Below the pieces are notes generated by a model that was given only the letters and a program-made list of their open reading frames with translations, did not search any database and was not told where the DNA came from. A program made the translations under genes and the position numbers. Shown here one piece after another: positions 41,733-50,840 of a DNA stretch of 64,000 nucleotides. This stretch comes from Desulfobacterales bacterium (lineage in GTDB: Bacteria > Desulfobacterota > Desulfobacteria > Desulfobacterales > JAAELO01): positions 25,531 to 89,530 of the forward strand of contig JAAELO010000762.1 in the NCBI GenBank assembly GCA_024226555.1, read 5' to 3'. The number at the start of each line of letters is the position of its first letter. The stretch's first letter is position 1.

Positions 41733-42233
41733 TCAATTAACTCCTATTTTTTCGTACGATCCACCAAAATTAACAACCTCTTTAAGGGTCATCTCAATTA
41801 AGGGGTCTATCTGTGCTTCCACTGTTTTTGTAAGCTCAGGGTTCAGTGTTGCTATATCTTCTGGTTCAACACCAACTATTACAGTTTCAGGTGTTCCATT
41901 TGGAAGCGCAAAACAAAGAGTTAAAGCTTCTAAAACATCCACCTGGTGAAGTGATGTTTTTGCCATAATTCTTTGGGGTATCTGATCTCCAACAAGCCTG
42001 TGAAGGTCACCCGGGTTTCCTTTATTATAAACGGAATCCACAATAATCAGGTGTGTTGCCATGGACATAATACCAAGTAAATTAATACCTAATATGCCTC
42101 CATCTACCGGTGTTACATTATCTGGAAATTCATATTCATTCATTATTCTTTCAATGACCTTAATCCCAATTCCATCATCTGAATAAAGGATATTTCCAAC
42201 ACCTAAAATTATGATTTTTTTTTCATCTGTCAT
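41733..42233 (-). CDS. Hydrogenase maturation endopeptidase (HyaD/HupD type)
   Basis: 166 residues of the HyaD/HybD family: ILGVGNILYSDDGIGIKVIE with metal-binding Asp, VTPVDGGILGINLLGIM, HLIIVDSVY and SLHQVDVLEAL carrying a His ligand. It removes the C-terminal tail of the large subunit after Ni insertion, using the bound Ni to recognise its substrate. It lies 250 bases after the large-subunit gene, beyond a terminator-like hairpin, so it is probably transcribed by read-through or a separate promoter. Confidence 0.9.
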   Translation of the reverse strand: MTDEKKIIILGVGNILYSDDGIGIKVIERIMNEYEFPDNVTPVDGGILGINLLGIMSMATHLIIVDSVYNKGNPGDLHRLVGDQIPQRIMAKTSLHQVDVLEALTLCFALPNGTPETVIVGVEPEDIATLNPELTKTVEAQIDPLIEMTLKEVVNFGGSYEKIGVN

Positions 42234-42247
42234 TTCTAATTCCTGAA

Positions 42248-42300
42248 CCTAATTATTGGAATTTACTAATAATTAGAAAATATCAATTATTATAGATTCC
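42248..42300. repeat. Weak family B copy
   Basis: CCTAATTATTGGAATTTAC and AATTATTATAGATTCC resemble the ends of family B with several mismatches. It lies upstream of the maturation protease gene. Confidence 0.4.
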
Positions 42301-42414
42301 ATTTAAAAAAAAGAGTTGCATGATACAACAAACTTATTGAAGAAATCAATCCGAAAATAAAACATTTAGATTTTATTTTCAATTTTAATATACTGATTTC
42401 CTTAAGAAATTTCT

Positions 42415-42456
42415 TAAAATAAAAAGTCCGGATACCGATAAATCGATAGCCGGACT
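42415..42456 (-). terminator. Terminator or attenuator after the large-subunit gene
   Basis: On the minus strand AGTCCGGCTATCGATTTATCGGTATCCGGACT has a 7-bp outer stem and a CGAT inner stem followed by TTTTTATTTT. It lies 34 bases beyond the large-subunit stop, so it probably sets a higher level of structural than maturation transcripts. Confidence 0.75.
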
Positions 42457-42489
42457 AATATTTTATGCGATGATTACAAGGCTAAAAAA

Positions 42490-44124
42490 TTAAAGAACTT
42501 TAACTTTGTAAGTCTCATTTGTATGAGGATCAATAACATGAACCGCACAAGCTATACATGGATCAAATGAGTGTATCGTTCTAAGAACTTCAAGAGGTCT
42601 CTTAGCATCAGCAATTGGAGTACCAATTAATGCATTTTCATAAGGTCCCATCTGACCTTTTGCATCTCTTGGTGACATGTTCCATGTTGTAGGAACAACA
42701 TACTGATAGTTCTTAATTTTTCCACCCTTAATTACTACCCAGTGACCCAAACCACCACGAGGAACATCATTAAGTCCACGTCCTTTAATCTCACCTTTAG
42801 GGAAACTCCATTCCTGATAAGTCTTGGTTTTTCCTTTAGAGATATTAGACTTTAACTGGTTTAACCATCCGCCCATTTCGTTACCGATAAGAACTGTTTC
42901 AAGTCCTCTTGCCGCTGTACGACCAAGAGTTGAGAAAAGAGCTCCAGCACCAACGTTAAGCTTCTTAAGGGTTGCACCAACAAGTTTTTTTACAGCAGGA
43001 TCACCCTTAGCATAAGCAACAAGTACTCTTGCAAGAGGACCAACTTCCATTGGAGCACCATTATAACGAGGAGCTTTACTCCATGAGTAATGGCTATCAG
43101 AATGCTTAATATCTTCAGCAAGAGGTTTGGTTTCACCTTTATAAGGATGCTTTGCAGATCCTTTTTCATACCAACCGTGGGAAACATCCTCTGTAACTTT
43201 TTTATCATCAAATTTTCTATACCTAAGATCACCTTTTAGGTAACCGGAAGGTAAGAATAGTTTTGATTCGCTATCATTTAGTGGGAATTCACCATAAGCA
43301 AGAAAGTTCTTATTTCCACCAATTGCACCCCAATCTTTGTAGAAAGAAGCAACCGCAAGAAGATCCGGAATATAAATTTCATCGATGAATTTTTTTGTTT
43401 CTTTCCAGATACTTTCAAACTTTTTAAGGTTTTTAACTGTCAAATCGCTGCTTAGTGTAACACCACCAACAACAAGAGACTGTGGATGTGGGTTTTTACC
43501 ACCAAGAATAGCATGCATTGTTGCAGCTTTTGCCTGAAGCTGAAGAGCTTCAAGATAGTGAGCTGCTGCCATAAGGTTAGCTTCTGGTGGAAGCTTCATA
43601 GCAGGGTGCCCCCAGTAACCATTGCTAAATGGACCAAGCTGGCCACTGTTAACAAAATTCTGAAGAATTCCTTTAACTTTCTTGAAATAATCTGCGCTTT
43701 CTGGTCTTCCACTTGCATTTGCAGAAAGTTTTGCTGTTGCTTTTGGATCAGCACTTAGAGCACTTACAATATCTACCCAGTCAAGGGCATGTAGATGATA
43801 GAAATGCACGATATGGTCCTGCTGGTACTGAGCACCATGCAGAAGGTTTCTTATTAAACGGGCATTTTCAGGAATTGTAAGATTTAGTGCATCTTCAACT
43901 GCTCTAACTGAAGAAAGAGCATGAATATATGTACAAACACCGCATGATCTCTGAACAAAATGCTGAGCATCTCTCGGATCACGTCCTGTAAGCATGTTCT
44001 CAATACCTCTGAACATCTGACCGGAACTCCAGGCATTTTTAACTTTACCGTTTTCAACTTCCACGTCTATACGTAGATGACCCTCTATTCTAGTAATAGG
44101 ATCAATTGTTATTCTTTTACCCAT
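42490..44124 (-). CDS. [NiFe] hydrogenase large subunit (periplasmic, group 1)
   Basis: 544 residues. N-terminal RIEGHLRIDVEVENGKVKNAW and L1 motif RSCGVCTYIHALSSVRAVE; C-terminal L2 motif DPCIACAVHV supplies the other two Ni ligands. The 15-residue tail after the His is the peptide removed by the endopeptidase. A standard Cys stands at the Ni site, so this is [NiFe], not [NiFeSe]. It carries no signal and is co-exported with the small subunit through Tat. It follows the small-subunit gene by 56 bases. Function: periplasmic H2 uptake feeding c-type cytochromes, inferred from the group and context. Confidence 0.95.
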   Translation of the reverse strand: MGKRITIDPITRIEGHLRIDVEVENGKVKNAWSSGQMFRGIENMLTGRDPRDAQHFVQRSCGVCTYIHALSSVRAVEDALNLTIPENARLIRNLLHGAQYQQDHIVHFYHLHALDWVDIVSALSADPKATAKLSANASGRPESADYFKKVKGILQNFVNSGQLGPFSNGYWGHPAMKLPPEANLMAAAHYLEALQLQAKAATMHAILGGKNPHPQSLVVGGVTLSSDLTVKNLKKFESIWKETKKFIDEIYIPDLLAVASFYKDWGAIGGNKNFLAYGEFPLNDSESKLFLPSGYLKGDLRYRKFDDKKVTEDVSHGWYEKGSAKHPYKGETKPLAEDIKHSDSHYSWSKAPRYNGAPMEVGPLARVLVAYAKGDPAVKKLVGATLKKLNVGAGALFSTLGRTAARGLETVLIGNEMGGWLNQLKSNISKGKTKTYQEWSFPKGEIKGRGLNDVPRGGLGHWVVIKGGKIKNYQYVVPTTWNMSPRDAKGQMGPYENALIGTPIADAKRPLEVLRTIHSFDPCIACAVHVIDPHTNETYKVKVL

Positions 44125-44180
44125 TATTTATCCTTTCCTTTACCTTTTAAGGTATCTTTTCAACGTCAGTTTATAAAAAA

Positions 44181-45116
44181 TTAAGCTTCTTCATAAAAAG
44201 GTGTCATCTCATCCCAGAAACCTGGCTCACTGCAACCTATGCATGGATGGCCAGCCTGGATTGGGAAACTTGTTCCACCGTTGAATTTAGCTGTAGGACA
44301 ATTATTATAGGTATCAGGACCTTTACATCCCATCTTGATCAGGCAGTATCCTTTTTTAGCTTCAGGAGAATCAAAGCTTGTAACAAACTCTTCATTCTCA
44401 TAATGCTCAAGTCGTGGACACTTATCATGAACTGTTTCACCATATGCAAATGTTGGTCTGCCGCTGTCATCAAGATCTATCTTCTTACCACCAAGATATT
44501 TAACAACTGTGTTTAACAGGTTAAGTGGGTTTGGAGGGCATCCGGCAATATTAATAGTTGAAACACCTATTGCATCCTTAACTCCCTTATAACCACCTTG
44601 ATTTGGTGCTGCTGCTGGAAGACCGCCATAATTAGCACATGTTCCCATTGCAATAACAGCTGCTGCTTTTGGAATAACATCTTTAGCAATTTCAAGGAAC
44701 GTTCTTCCACCAACTTTTCCATAAGCTCCATTGTATTTAGTTGGAATGGAACCCTCTACGATGCATACAAATTTACCATCGTATTTTTTCACAGCATCAT
44801 GAAGACTTTTCTCTGCCTGATGACCAGCTGCTGCCATAATGGTTTCGTGATACTCAACTGAAATTACTTCAAGTATTACTTTACCAACATCCGGTGTTCT
44901 TAAAAATGCTTCAGAACAACCAGTACATTCACCAAAGTGCAGCCAGATTACGGCTGGGCGTTGTTTAGCCGCATTTTCAATATCATCCGCCACTTTAGAA
45001 GCACATGATGCTGACAAACCCATTGAAGCTGTTAGCAATGTGCAAAATTTCATAAAGTCTCTTCTTGAGACTCCTTTTTCTTCAAGCTTTTTATAAAACT
45101 TGTTTTCCTTCTCCAC
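44181..45116 (-). CDS. [NiFe] hydrogenase small subunit (Tat-exported)
   Basis: 311 residues from a GTG at 45116 that has a strong AAGGAGG five bases upstream; the track start at 45182 is a GTG with no such site. The signal is a twin-arginine type (GVSRRDFMKFCTLLTASMG). Fe-S ligands are visible: proximal HFGECTGCSEAFLR, GTCANYGG, GCPPNP; medial and distal CPRLEHYENEEF, GYCLIKMGCKGP and HPCIGCSEPGFW. It transfers electrons from the NiFe site to a periplasmic acceptor. First gene of the hydrogenase locus, divergent from tatA/tatC which lie 583 bases away. Confidence 0.95.
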   Translation of the reverse strand: MEKENKFYKKLEEKGVSRRDFMKFCTLLTASMGLSASCASKVADDIENAAKQRPAVIWLHFGECTGCSEAFLRTPDVGKVILEVISVEYHETIMAAAGHQAEKSLHDAVKKYDGKFVCIVEGSIPTKYNGAYGKVGGRTFLEIAKDVIPKAAAVIAMGTCANYGGLPAAAPNQGGYKGVKDAIGVSTINIAGCPPNPLNLLNTVVKYLGGKKIDLDDSGRPTFAYGETVHDKCPRLEHYENEEFVTSFDSPEAKKGYCLIKMGCKGPDTYNNCPTAKFNGGTSFPIQAGHPCIGCSEPGFWDEMTPFYEEA

Positions 45117-45182
45117 TGGCACCTCCTTGATGTCATTATAAAAGGTCGCATCTTCTCCATATAAAAAAATCCCTGTAAACAC

Positions 45183-45765
45183 CTTTACAGAGATAAATAT
45201 CCAGATATCACATCATTTGAAATGCGTATTGGTTCATTATTTTTAAAATACCCGAAAGTATTAATTTATGATTGTATTCCATATTAATCTCACAATAATG
45301 AACTACAATTAAATTCATATTTTATTTAAAAAATGATTAGATAAAGTAAATAAAGTTAGTCACAAAACACAATAAACATTAATATTGTACAACTATTGAT
45401 ATGTCAAGCCAAAAAGCTCCTTAATTCACGGTTGTTAGAGATGTTCGCATATTCAAAAAACTATTATTTTTAACTATTGAATAATATTTAGTTTTTTGTT
45501 TTTTGTAGTAGTGTTGTTTTGTTTTTGGAATGAGTATTCTATTAATAGGCTGTATATCATTGAAAAAATTTAATATTTTCTGCATTTTTTATTCTCTTTC
45601 TGTAGTACTACCAAAAAGTTCAAAATCTTATTGAAAAACTATATTGAAGTATTTGTTAAATACTGTTTACCCTTAACTCTTCGCTTTTTTTATGTTGCCA
45701 TTCACTAACTTTTATACTAAAAGAATTAAGTTTTATTATTTTAATACGTAAGCTGGAGTATAAAT
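45183..45765. other. Divergent intergenic region between hydrogenase and tat genes
   Basis: 583 AT-rich bases. A 9-bp inverted pair GTTCATTAT/ATAATGAAC (45232-45240 and 45295-45303) could be an operator or part of a regulatory site, but it is short and may be chance. No gene, RNA or clear promoter is confidently recognised. The start region for both hydrogenase and tat transcripts must be here. Confidence 0.4.
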
Positions 45766-46056
45766 ATGTTCGGAATGGGTTGGCTCGAAATTCTTTTAAT
45801 ATTAGCTATTGCACTTATTGTAATAGGTCCCCAAAAACTCCCTGAATTAGCCAAAACATTAGGAAAAGCCATGGGAGAGCTAAAAAGAGCAACTTCAGAT
45901 CTAAAAGAATCTGTTGATTTAGATATAGAGGACTTCAAAAATCCAATGGAAGAGTTTAAAGAGGATTTTGAAACTGTTGTAAAAGATGAAATGAATAAAG
46001 ACGAGATGGATATCAAAGATACTCCAGAGAAAGATAAGGTCAAAGAAAATGAGTAG
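45766..46056 (+). CDS. Twin-arginine translocase subunit TatA/TatB-type
   Basis: 96 residues: a short N-terminal membrane helix ([23 protein letters not shown]), then an amphipathic helix ([21 protein letters not shown]) and an acidic, lysine-rich tail. The GPQKLPEL turn is typical for TatB, while the tail length is in between TatA and TatB, so the exact class is open. The gene overlaps tatC by 8 bases. It makes the pore or receptor for folded proteins such as the hydrogenase encoded next to it and the Tat-tagged ModA-like protein at 8 kb. Confidence 0.9.
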   Translation: MFGMGWLEILLILAIALIVIGPQKLPELAKTLGKAMGELKRATSDLKESVDLDIEDFKNPMEEFKEDFETVVKDEMNKDEMDIKDTPEKDKVKENE

Positions 46057-46792
46057 CCTGCCTGCCAAACAAGCATTTGGTGAACATTTAGAAGAGCTTC
46101 GGAAAAGACTTATACGATGTTTTGTTGCTTTACTTATTGGTTTTGGAATTTGCTATAACTTTAAAGAAAAGCTATTTGAAATTCTTAGTTCTCCACTGGT
46201 TGAAGCCATGGGTCAAAACCCTGAAATGATTTATACAGGTCTTACAGAGCCTTTTTTCGTATACATTAAAGTTGCTTTTCTTGCAGGATTTTTGTTAATA
46301 TCTCCATATATATTCTTAGAGTTCTGGTTTTTTATAACTCCAGGCCTTTATAAAAAGGAAAAAATGGCGTTACTCCCTGTTGTTTTTCTTTCAGGATTCT
46401 TTTTTGTTGGAGGAGCGCTCTTTGGTTATTTTGGTGTATTTCCAATAGGTTTTAAGTTTTTTCTTGATTTTTCAGAAGGGGTTATTGTTGCAAGACCAGC
46501 GGTAGGCCAGTATTTTACTCTTGCAAGTAAACTTCTAATAGCATTTGGAATTGTTTTTGAACTTCCACTGGTTTTAACAGCTCTTGCACGATTTGGAATT
46601 GTAAGTGTTGAATTTTTAACAAAGAACAGAAAATACGCTCTTTTACTCTTTTTTATATGTGGAGCAATACTAACTCCACCAGATCCAGTAAGCCAGTGTA
46701 TGATGGCTGTACCTCTGATAATAATGTATGAATTAAGTATTATTGGAGCAAAAATACTGGGCAAGAAGAAAGAGGTTGAAGAGGATGTATAA
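46049..46792 (+). CDS. tatC: Twin-arginine translocase TatC
   Basis: 247 residues with six membrane segments. Typical motifs: [15 protein letters not shown] at the N-terminus, [37 protein letters not shown]-like stretch, and [13 protein letters not shown]. The [19 protein letters not shown] part is near-universal in TatC. It recognises the twin-arginine motif of substrates. It overlaps tatA by 8 bases. Position next to the hydrogenase, a Tat substrate, is a known arrangement in some bacteria and fits the function. Confidence 0.95.
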   Translation: MSSLPAKQAFGEHLEELRKRLIRCFVALLIGFGICYNFKEKLFEILSSPLVEAMGQNPEMIYTGLTEPFFVYIKVAFLAGFLLISPYIFLEFWFFITPGLYKKEKMALLPVVFLSGFFFVGGALFGYFGVFPIGFKFFLDFSEGVIVARPAVGQYFTLASKLLIAFGIVFELPLVLTALARFGIVSVEFLTKNRKYALLLFFICGAILTPPDPVSQCMMAVPLIIMYELSIIGAKILGKKKEVEEDV

Positions 46793-46860
46793 AGGATTTT
46801 ATTAAACCTGGAAAAAGGTTTATTTTTTGTATAATTATTTTTATTAACCTAGGGGGAAAA

Positions 46861-47322
46861 ATGGGAACAATTAGTAAAAAATTTGTTGTAGTTACTGTTC
46901 TTATGATTTCAGCTATTTTCCTTTCAACAGGACTTTACGCTGGGACTAAAGTTAAGGACATTATTCCAATGAACAACAAAGCTTATAAGAAACACAAAAA
47001 GCCTGTTGTTATATTTACTCACAAAAAGCACGCTGAAGATTACAAAATTTCATGTGGTGACTGTCATCATGATGATAAGGGAAAAGCTCTTAAGTTAAAA
47101 ATGGGCGATAATGTTCAGAACTGTATTGAGTGCCACAAAAACACCGGTAAACTTCCAAAGAAAATCAAGAAGTTAAAAGGTAAGAAGAAGAAAGCGGCAA
47201 AGATCAAAGAGATGCACAAAGAAGCTATGCACGCTAACTGCATCAATTGCCACAAAGCTTTCAACAAGAAAACAAAATCTAAAAAAGCTCCAAAGTCTTG
47301 TAAAAAGTGCCACCTTAAGTAG
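46861..47322 (+). CDS. Four-haem c-type cytochrome (cytochrome c3-like)
   Basis: 153 residues with a Sec signal peptide (VVVTVLMISAIFLSTGLYA). Four CXXCH haem sites are visible: CGDCH, CIECH, CINCH and CKKCH, and further His residues (FTHKKH, HH after the first site) can act as second axial ligands. There is a strongly basic insert between haems 2 and 3 (KKIKKLKGKKKKAAKIK), consistent with docking to an acidic partner such as hydrogenase. It is the likely periplasmic electron acceptor of the hydrogenase. Class III cytochrome c3 proteins have similar size. It starts 68 bases after tatC and ends with a terminator. Confidence 0.9.
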   Translation: MGTISKKFVVVTVLMISAIFLSTGLYAGTKVKDIIPMNNKAYKKHKKPVVIFTHKKHAEDYKISCGDCHHDDKGKALKLKMGDNVQNCIECHKNTGKLPKKIKKLKGKKKKAAKIKEMHKEAMHANCINCHKAFNKKTKSKKAPKSCKKCHLK

Positions 47323-47348
47323 TCTTTTTTAGTTAAGATTTATAAAGA

Positions 47349-47386
47349 GGGGAGAAGGGTTGAAAAACCTTACTCCCTTTTTTTAT
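47349..47386 (+). terminator. Intrinsic terminator after the cytochrome gene
   Basis: GGGGAGAAGG pairs with CCTTACTCCC around a loop, followed by TTTTTTTATT. It ends the tat/cytochrome transcript 27 bases after the stop. Confidence 0.8.
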
Positions 47387-47466
47387 TCTATAAAATAATT
47401 TATTCTTGAAATGTCGGCTTTCGTTCCTCTAGACCGACCTACTGCTAAAACCTAATTTCAATATAA

Positions 47467-47697
47467 CAAGCAATTCTATTTCTTTATATGGATTCCCTAC
47501 GCAATAACGACCAATTGTGGATTGGGTGTAAAGATTAAATATTTTAAAAAAAAATTCATTTGCAAGACGTTAACGTTCGATAATAGAAAAATACTTAGAA
47601 TTGGAAAATTGGTATTCAGGAAATTAGGTTGGTTTATGAAAATTAGGATTTTTTAAATTTGAATTCCCGGTCGACTTTATCGGTCGCTAACTTCTAT
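47467..47697. repeat. Degenerate repeat pieces between cytochrome and dsrN
   Basis: ATGGATTCCCTACGCAATAACGACC resembles family C, and AATTCATTTGCAAGACGTTAACG (47552 on) is half of a family A copy. The rest is AT-rich, with no gene. This looks like a place where repeats have accumulated. Confidence 0.5.
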
Positions 47698-47698
47698 G

Positions 47699-47822
47699 GG
47701 CTAAGTAAAAAACTTCATTTGCAAGGCATTAACGTTCGGTCAGGTGTGAGGCGTACGTTTTGGGTACGTTGAACGCATGATCGGTTGTTATAACGTAGCA
47801 AATGGAGGAGTTTTACGACGCC
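47699..47822 (-). repeat. Family A palindromic repeat, copy 5, overlapping the dsrN stop
   Basis: Nearly identical to the 36.9 kb copy. GGCGTCGTAA at its gene-proximal end supplies the last two residues and stop codon (AS and TAA) of dsrN. The distal end forms a hairpin arm followed by TTTTTTACTT on the minus strand, so it may also terminate dsrN. Confidence 0.8.
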
Positions 47823-49216
47823 TTACGCTTCCTGTATTCTGAGGATAGTTTGATCATGGACTCTGCCCACTCGGGCGTTCCAAGGGCATGAATGTGGGTA
47901 TAGGTTGCTAAAACGTTTTTATAACATGCTCCATCGCAACTATCAGCCATACCAACTCCTCTTACCATCTCAAAAACCATATTTTTATCATCCTGATCCC
48001 ACTTAATGATTTTTGAATATCTGAACTCATGGCCTTTTATCTCATAACCTTTTTCATAGTATGGATTATCCTTTGCAACCTTAACATTCACATAACCATG
48101 ACCCTGGGGTTTTTTCCCTATCCCGTAGGATATGGGGAAAATATTTACCATTGGAAAGATTTCATCTTTAATAACGATCTCTTTGCCTAAATATATTAAA
48201 CCACCACACTCTGCATATATTGGCATACCGCAATCTGCCAACTCTTTAACCCTATCTCTGAATTTAATATTTTCAGAGAGTTCTTTTGCGTGGGTTTCAG
48301 GAAAACCACCTCCAATATAAAGAGCATCTATTTCTGGTAGTTCATTATTATTTAGTGGGCTGATAAATTTAATTTCAGCGCCGTGTCTTTCAAGCATCTC
48401 TATATTTTCAGGATAATAGAACTGAAAAGCTGAATCTCTTATAATACCTATTACTGGTTTTTCTTTTGAAGACACCTTCTTTATTTCAATAGATTCTATT
48501 TTTTTAACAGGTTCTTTTGATTTTGAAATATCTATCAAAGCATCCAAATCAACATTGTTTAAAACCATCTCTTTTGCATTATTTATAGAATCGTGAGCCC
48601 ACTTGTGCTCATCCATTGGAACCAGTCCCATATGTCTTTCTGGAAAGGCATCGCCCTTTAATCTTGGGATAGCTCCAATTACTTTAATACCTGTGTGATG
48701 TTCAATTGTTTTTGTAACTATATTTCTATGCCTTGGTCCGCCATATCTGTTTAAAACAACCCCTTCTATTTTAACATCAGGATCAAAATGCATACAACCA
48801 AGAACTGTTGCAGCTACTGTTCTTGTACTTTTAGTACAATCAAGACAAAGAATAACAGGGGCTTTTAAAAGCTTTGCTATTTCTGCAGTACTGGTGTTTC
48901 CCGCAACATCAATACCATCAAACAAACCTCTGTTTCCCTCAATAAGTGATAGTTCTGCATCTTTTGCGTTTGAATAAAATGAATTTTCAGCAATCTTTTC
49001 ATCCATTAAAAAAGTATCCAGACTATAACAGTTTTTTCCTGAAGCAAGGGATAACCAACCTGCATCAATATAATCCGGCCCTTTTTTAAAAGCTCTTACA
49101 TCAACACCCTTTTCTTTTAGAGCTGACACAATTCCAATTGAAAGGATTGTTTTTCCGGAACCACCTTTTAAAGCAGAAATTACTAATTTATTTATATTTA
49201 TAATGTTTTGATGCAT
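47813..49216 (-). CDS. dsrN: CbiA-type amidotransferase, probably siroheme amidase DsrN
   Basis: 467 residues. N-terminal P-loop domain (SALKGGSGKTILSIGIV), FKKGPDYIDAGW and a class-I glutamine amidotransferase C-terminus with the nucleophile in YAECGGLIYLG and a closing His region. The family makes cobyrinic acid a,c-diamide. In sulfate reducers and sulfur oxidisers a CbiA relative sits next to dsrABD and amidates siroheme, so I call it DsrN from position; a role in cobalamin synthesis is the alternative. It is 133 bases after dsrD past a long terminator hairpin. Its stop is within a family A repeat. Confidence 0.85.
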   Translation of the reverse strand: MHQNIININKLVISALKGGSGKTILSIGIVSALKEKGVDVRAFKKGPDYIDAGWLSLASGKNCYSLDTFLMDEKIAENSFYSNAKDAELSLIEGNRGLFDGIDVAGNTSTAEIAKLLKAPVILCLDCTKSTRTVAATVLGCMHFDPDVKIEGVVLNRYGGPRHRNIVTKTIEHHTGIKVIGAIPRLKGDAFPERHMGLVPMDEHKWAHDSINNAKEMVLNNVDLDALIDISKSKEPVKKIESIEIKKVSSKEKPVIGIIRDSAFQFYYPENIEMLERHGAEIKFISPLNNNELPEIDALYIGGGFPETHAKELSENIKFRDRVKELADCGMPIYAECGGLIYLGKEIVIKDEIFPMVNIFPISYGIGKKPQGHGYVNVKVAKDNPYYEKGYEIKGHEFRYSKIIKWDQDDKNMVFEMVRGVGMADSCDGACYKNVLATYTHIHALGTPEWAESMIKLSSEYRKRKAS

Positions 49217-49240
49217 TGAATTTACTGATTTTTTTGAGGT

Positions 49241-49319
49241 AAAAAAACAAGAGCATTTTGGGAATACTATAGTTGTTTTGTTTATAAAAACAAAAAAAGT
49301 ACAATCCCAAAATGCTCTT
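49241..49319 (-). terminator. Long hairpin terminator after dsrD
   Basis: AAGAGCATTTTGGGA (49249-49263) mirrors TCCCAAAATGCTCTT (49305-49319), a perfect 15-bp stem with a 41-base loop. On the minus strand a T-rich stretch (GTTTTTTTACC) follows. It separates dsrABD from dsrN, so dsrN may be expressed at a lower level. Confidence 0.8.
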
Positions 49320-49349
49320 TGTATTAAAAGCTAATAAAAAAGAATTTGG

Positions 49350-49601
49350 CTATTCTTCGCCTTCTTCAACACCAGCTTGTTTTCCAACTCCTTTAAGTCC
49401 GATCATAGTAGTACTTCCACTTGACCAGTACTCAAGAATCTCTTCCTGAACCATCTCGTTAACGATTTTTTTAACCGCGCGTGGTTTTTCCTCTGGAAAA
49501 AACTTATAGAAATCTTTTAGGTAAAACTTTGACTTAGTTTTGGATTTCTTAGTTAATCCAGCGACAATAACTTCTCTGGCTTCTTTAGGATCTAATGCCA
49601 T
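49350..49601 (-). CDS. dsrD: DsrD, small winged-helix protein of dissimilatory sulfite reduction
   Basis: 83 residues: the DsrD winged-helix pattern KSKFYLKDFYKFFPEEKPRAVKKIVNEMVQEEILEYWSSGS, in reach of the usual 78-residue length. DsrD stimulates sulfite reduction by DsrAB (as an allosteric activator) and is a marker of reductive Dsr systems. It follows dsrB by 78 bases that hold a stable hairpin. Confidence 0.93.
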   Translation of the reverse strand: MALDPKEAREVIVAGLTKKSKTKSKFYLKDFYKFFPEEKPRAVKKIVNEMVQEEILEYWSSGSTTMIGLKGVGKQAGVEEGEE

Positions 49602-49627
49602 ATTATTGTTCTCCTGTGATAGAAATT

Positions 49628-49650
49628 AAACCGGGGAAGATTCCCCGGTT
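49628..49650. promoter_or_regulatory. Strong GC hairpin between dsrB and dsrD
   Basis: AACCGGGGAAGATTCCCCGGTT is a perfect 9-bp stem with a 4-base loop. On the plus strand it is followed by TTTTT; on the minus strand the downstream T-run is weak. It may trim or stabilise the dsrAB message and lower dsrD expression. Confidence 0.6.
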
Positions 49651-49679
49651 TTTTTAAATATAACACACAAAACTTTTTA

Positions 49680-50828
49680 TTAGAACTTGAATTGTGTTGA
49701 CTGACGCCATGTATTATAAGCTTGATCACGGAAATCATCCACAAGGTGATGAGTGAACGGTAGTTCACAAATGTCGAAAAATCTTTCCCAACCAATTCTG
49801 TCAGTCCAGTCTCCAAAACGCTCATACTTTCTTGCGCCTTCAGAATACTTTTCAATCATGTTCTTGATTGCATCTACCATACTAGGCCATCTTGGCACTT
49901 CATTTGGAATGAAACCAACAACAACTTTTGAAAACTTAGGAGCACTGATTCTGTTTGAAACTTTACCACCAGCCATAAGAACAATACCGTCACCTTCTGT
50001 ATCAGAAAGAGGCATTGATGGGCACATTGTGTAGCAGTTACCACAGAACATACACTTTTCGTTCTTAACAGCAACGGAGTTTACTTTAGTTCCGTCTGGA
50101 AGCTCATGCTTAGCTGGCTTAATAGCAGCAGTTGGGCAAGAAGCAACAGCAAGTGGAACTTCACACATTTTATCAAGATACTCATGATCTAATAATGGCG
50201 GCTTTCTGTGATATCCTAGAATAGCTATATCTGAGCAGTGAACTGCACCACACATGTTTAGACAGCAAGCCATAGAAATTCTAAGCTTTGCTGGCATTCT
50301 GTGATCCTGGAAATCTGCGAAAACCTCATCCATAGTTGCCTTAACTGTACCAGAAGCATCTGATGCAGGAGTATGGCAGTGGATCCATCCCTGAGTGTGA
50401 ACGATGTTACTGATACCAGCACCAGTTCCACCAATTGGGAATTTGAAACTTCCACCAGTAAATTTTCTGCTGGATAGTTCATCTTTAAGAGGCTTTACCT
50501 TAGCTTCGTCATCAACCATGAACTCAATGTTGTTTCTGGTTGTAAATCTAAGGTATCCATCACAGTGCTTATCAGCAATTTCACATGCTTCACGAATTAG
50601 TGAGGAACTCATTAAACGAGCTGCACCAACTCTTACTGTGTATACTTTATCTCCTGAAGCAGCAACGTGTACAAGTACACCTGGCTCAAGAATTTCATGA
50701 TACTTCCACTGACCTTTATTTTTTGCAATAACAGGTGGGTAAAAGTTATCATATTTAATAGGACCAATATCTGTAACCCTATTTTCCATTGGTTTATCTG
50801 GGTTATATCCTGAGGATACAAATGCCAT
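49680..50828 (-). CDS. dsrB: Dissimilatory sulfite reductase beta subunit
   Basis: 382 residues, the expected size. The siroheme/4Fe-4S ligand region is [21 protein letters not shown] with a later [17 protein letters not shown] ferredoxin domain [16 protein letters not shown] is inserted. It forms an alpha2beta2 enzyme with DsrA and reduces sulfite toward sulfide via DsrC. Ribosome site GGAGG lies 6 bases ahead of the start. It follows dsrA by 12 bases, so the two are tightly co-expressed. All visible ligand Cys are intact. Confidence 0.96.
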   Translation of the reverse strand: MAFVSSGYNPDKPMENRVTDIGPIKYDNFYPPVIAKNKGQWKYHEILEPGVLVHVAASGDKVYTVRVGAARLMSSSLIREACEIADKHCDGYLRFTTRNNIEFMVDDEAKVKPLKDELSSRKFTGGSFKFPIGGTGAGISNIVHTQGWIHCHTPASDASGTVKATMDEVFADFQDHRMPAKLRISMACCLNMCGAVHCSDIAILGYHRKPPLLDHEYLDKMCEVPLAVASCPTAAIKPAKHELPDGTKVNSVAVKNEKCMFCGNCYTMCPSMPLSDTEGDGIVLMAGGKVSNRISAPKFSKVVVGFIPNEVPRWPSMVDAIKNMIEKYSEGARKYERFGDWTDRIGWERFFDICELPFTHHLVDDFRDQAYNTWRQSTQFKF

Positions 50829-50840
50829 TTCAAATCCTCC

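Noticed and set aside
42490-44124. [NiFeSe] hydrogenase
   Set aside because: The nickel site motif is DPCIAC with Cys; there is no in-frame UGA.
45232-45303. GTTCATTAT/ATAATGAAC as an operator for hydrogenase or tat
   Set aside because: Only 9 bp with a 54-base gap in AT-rich DNA; not distinguishable from chance.
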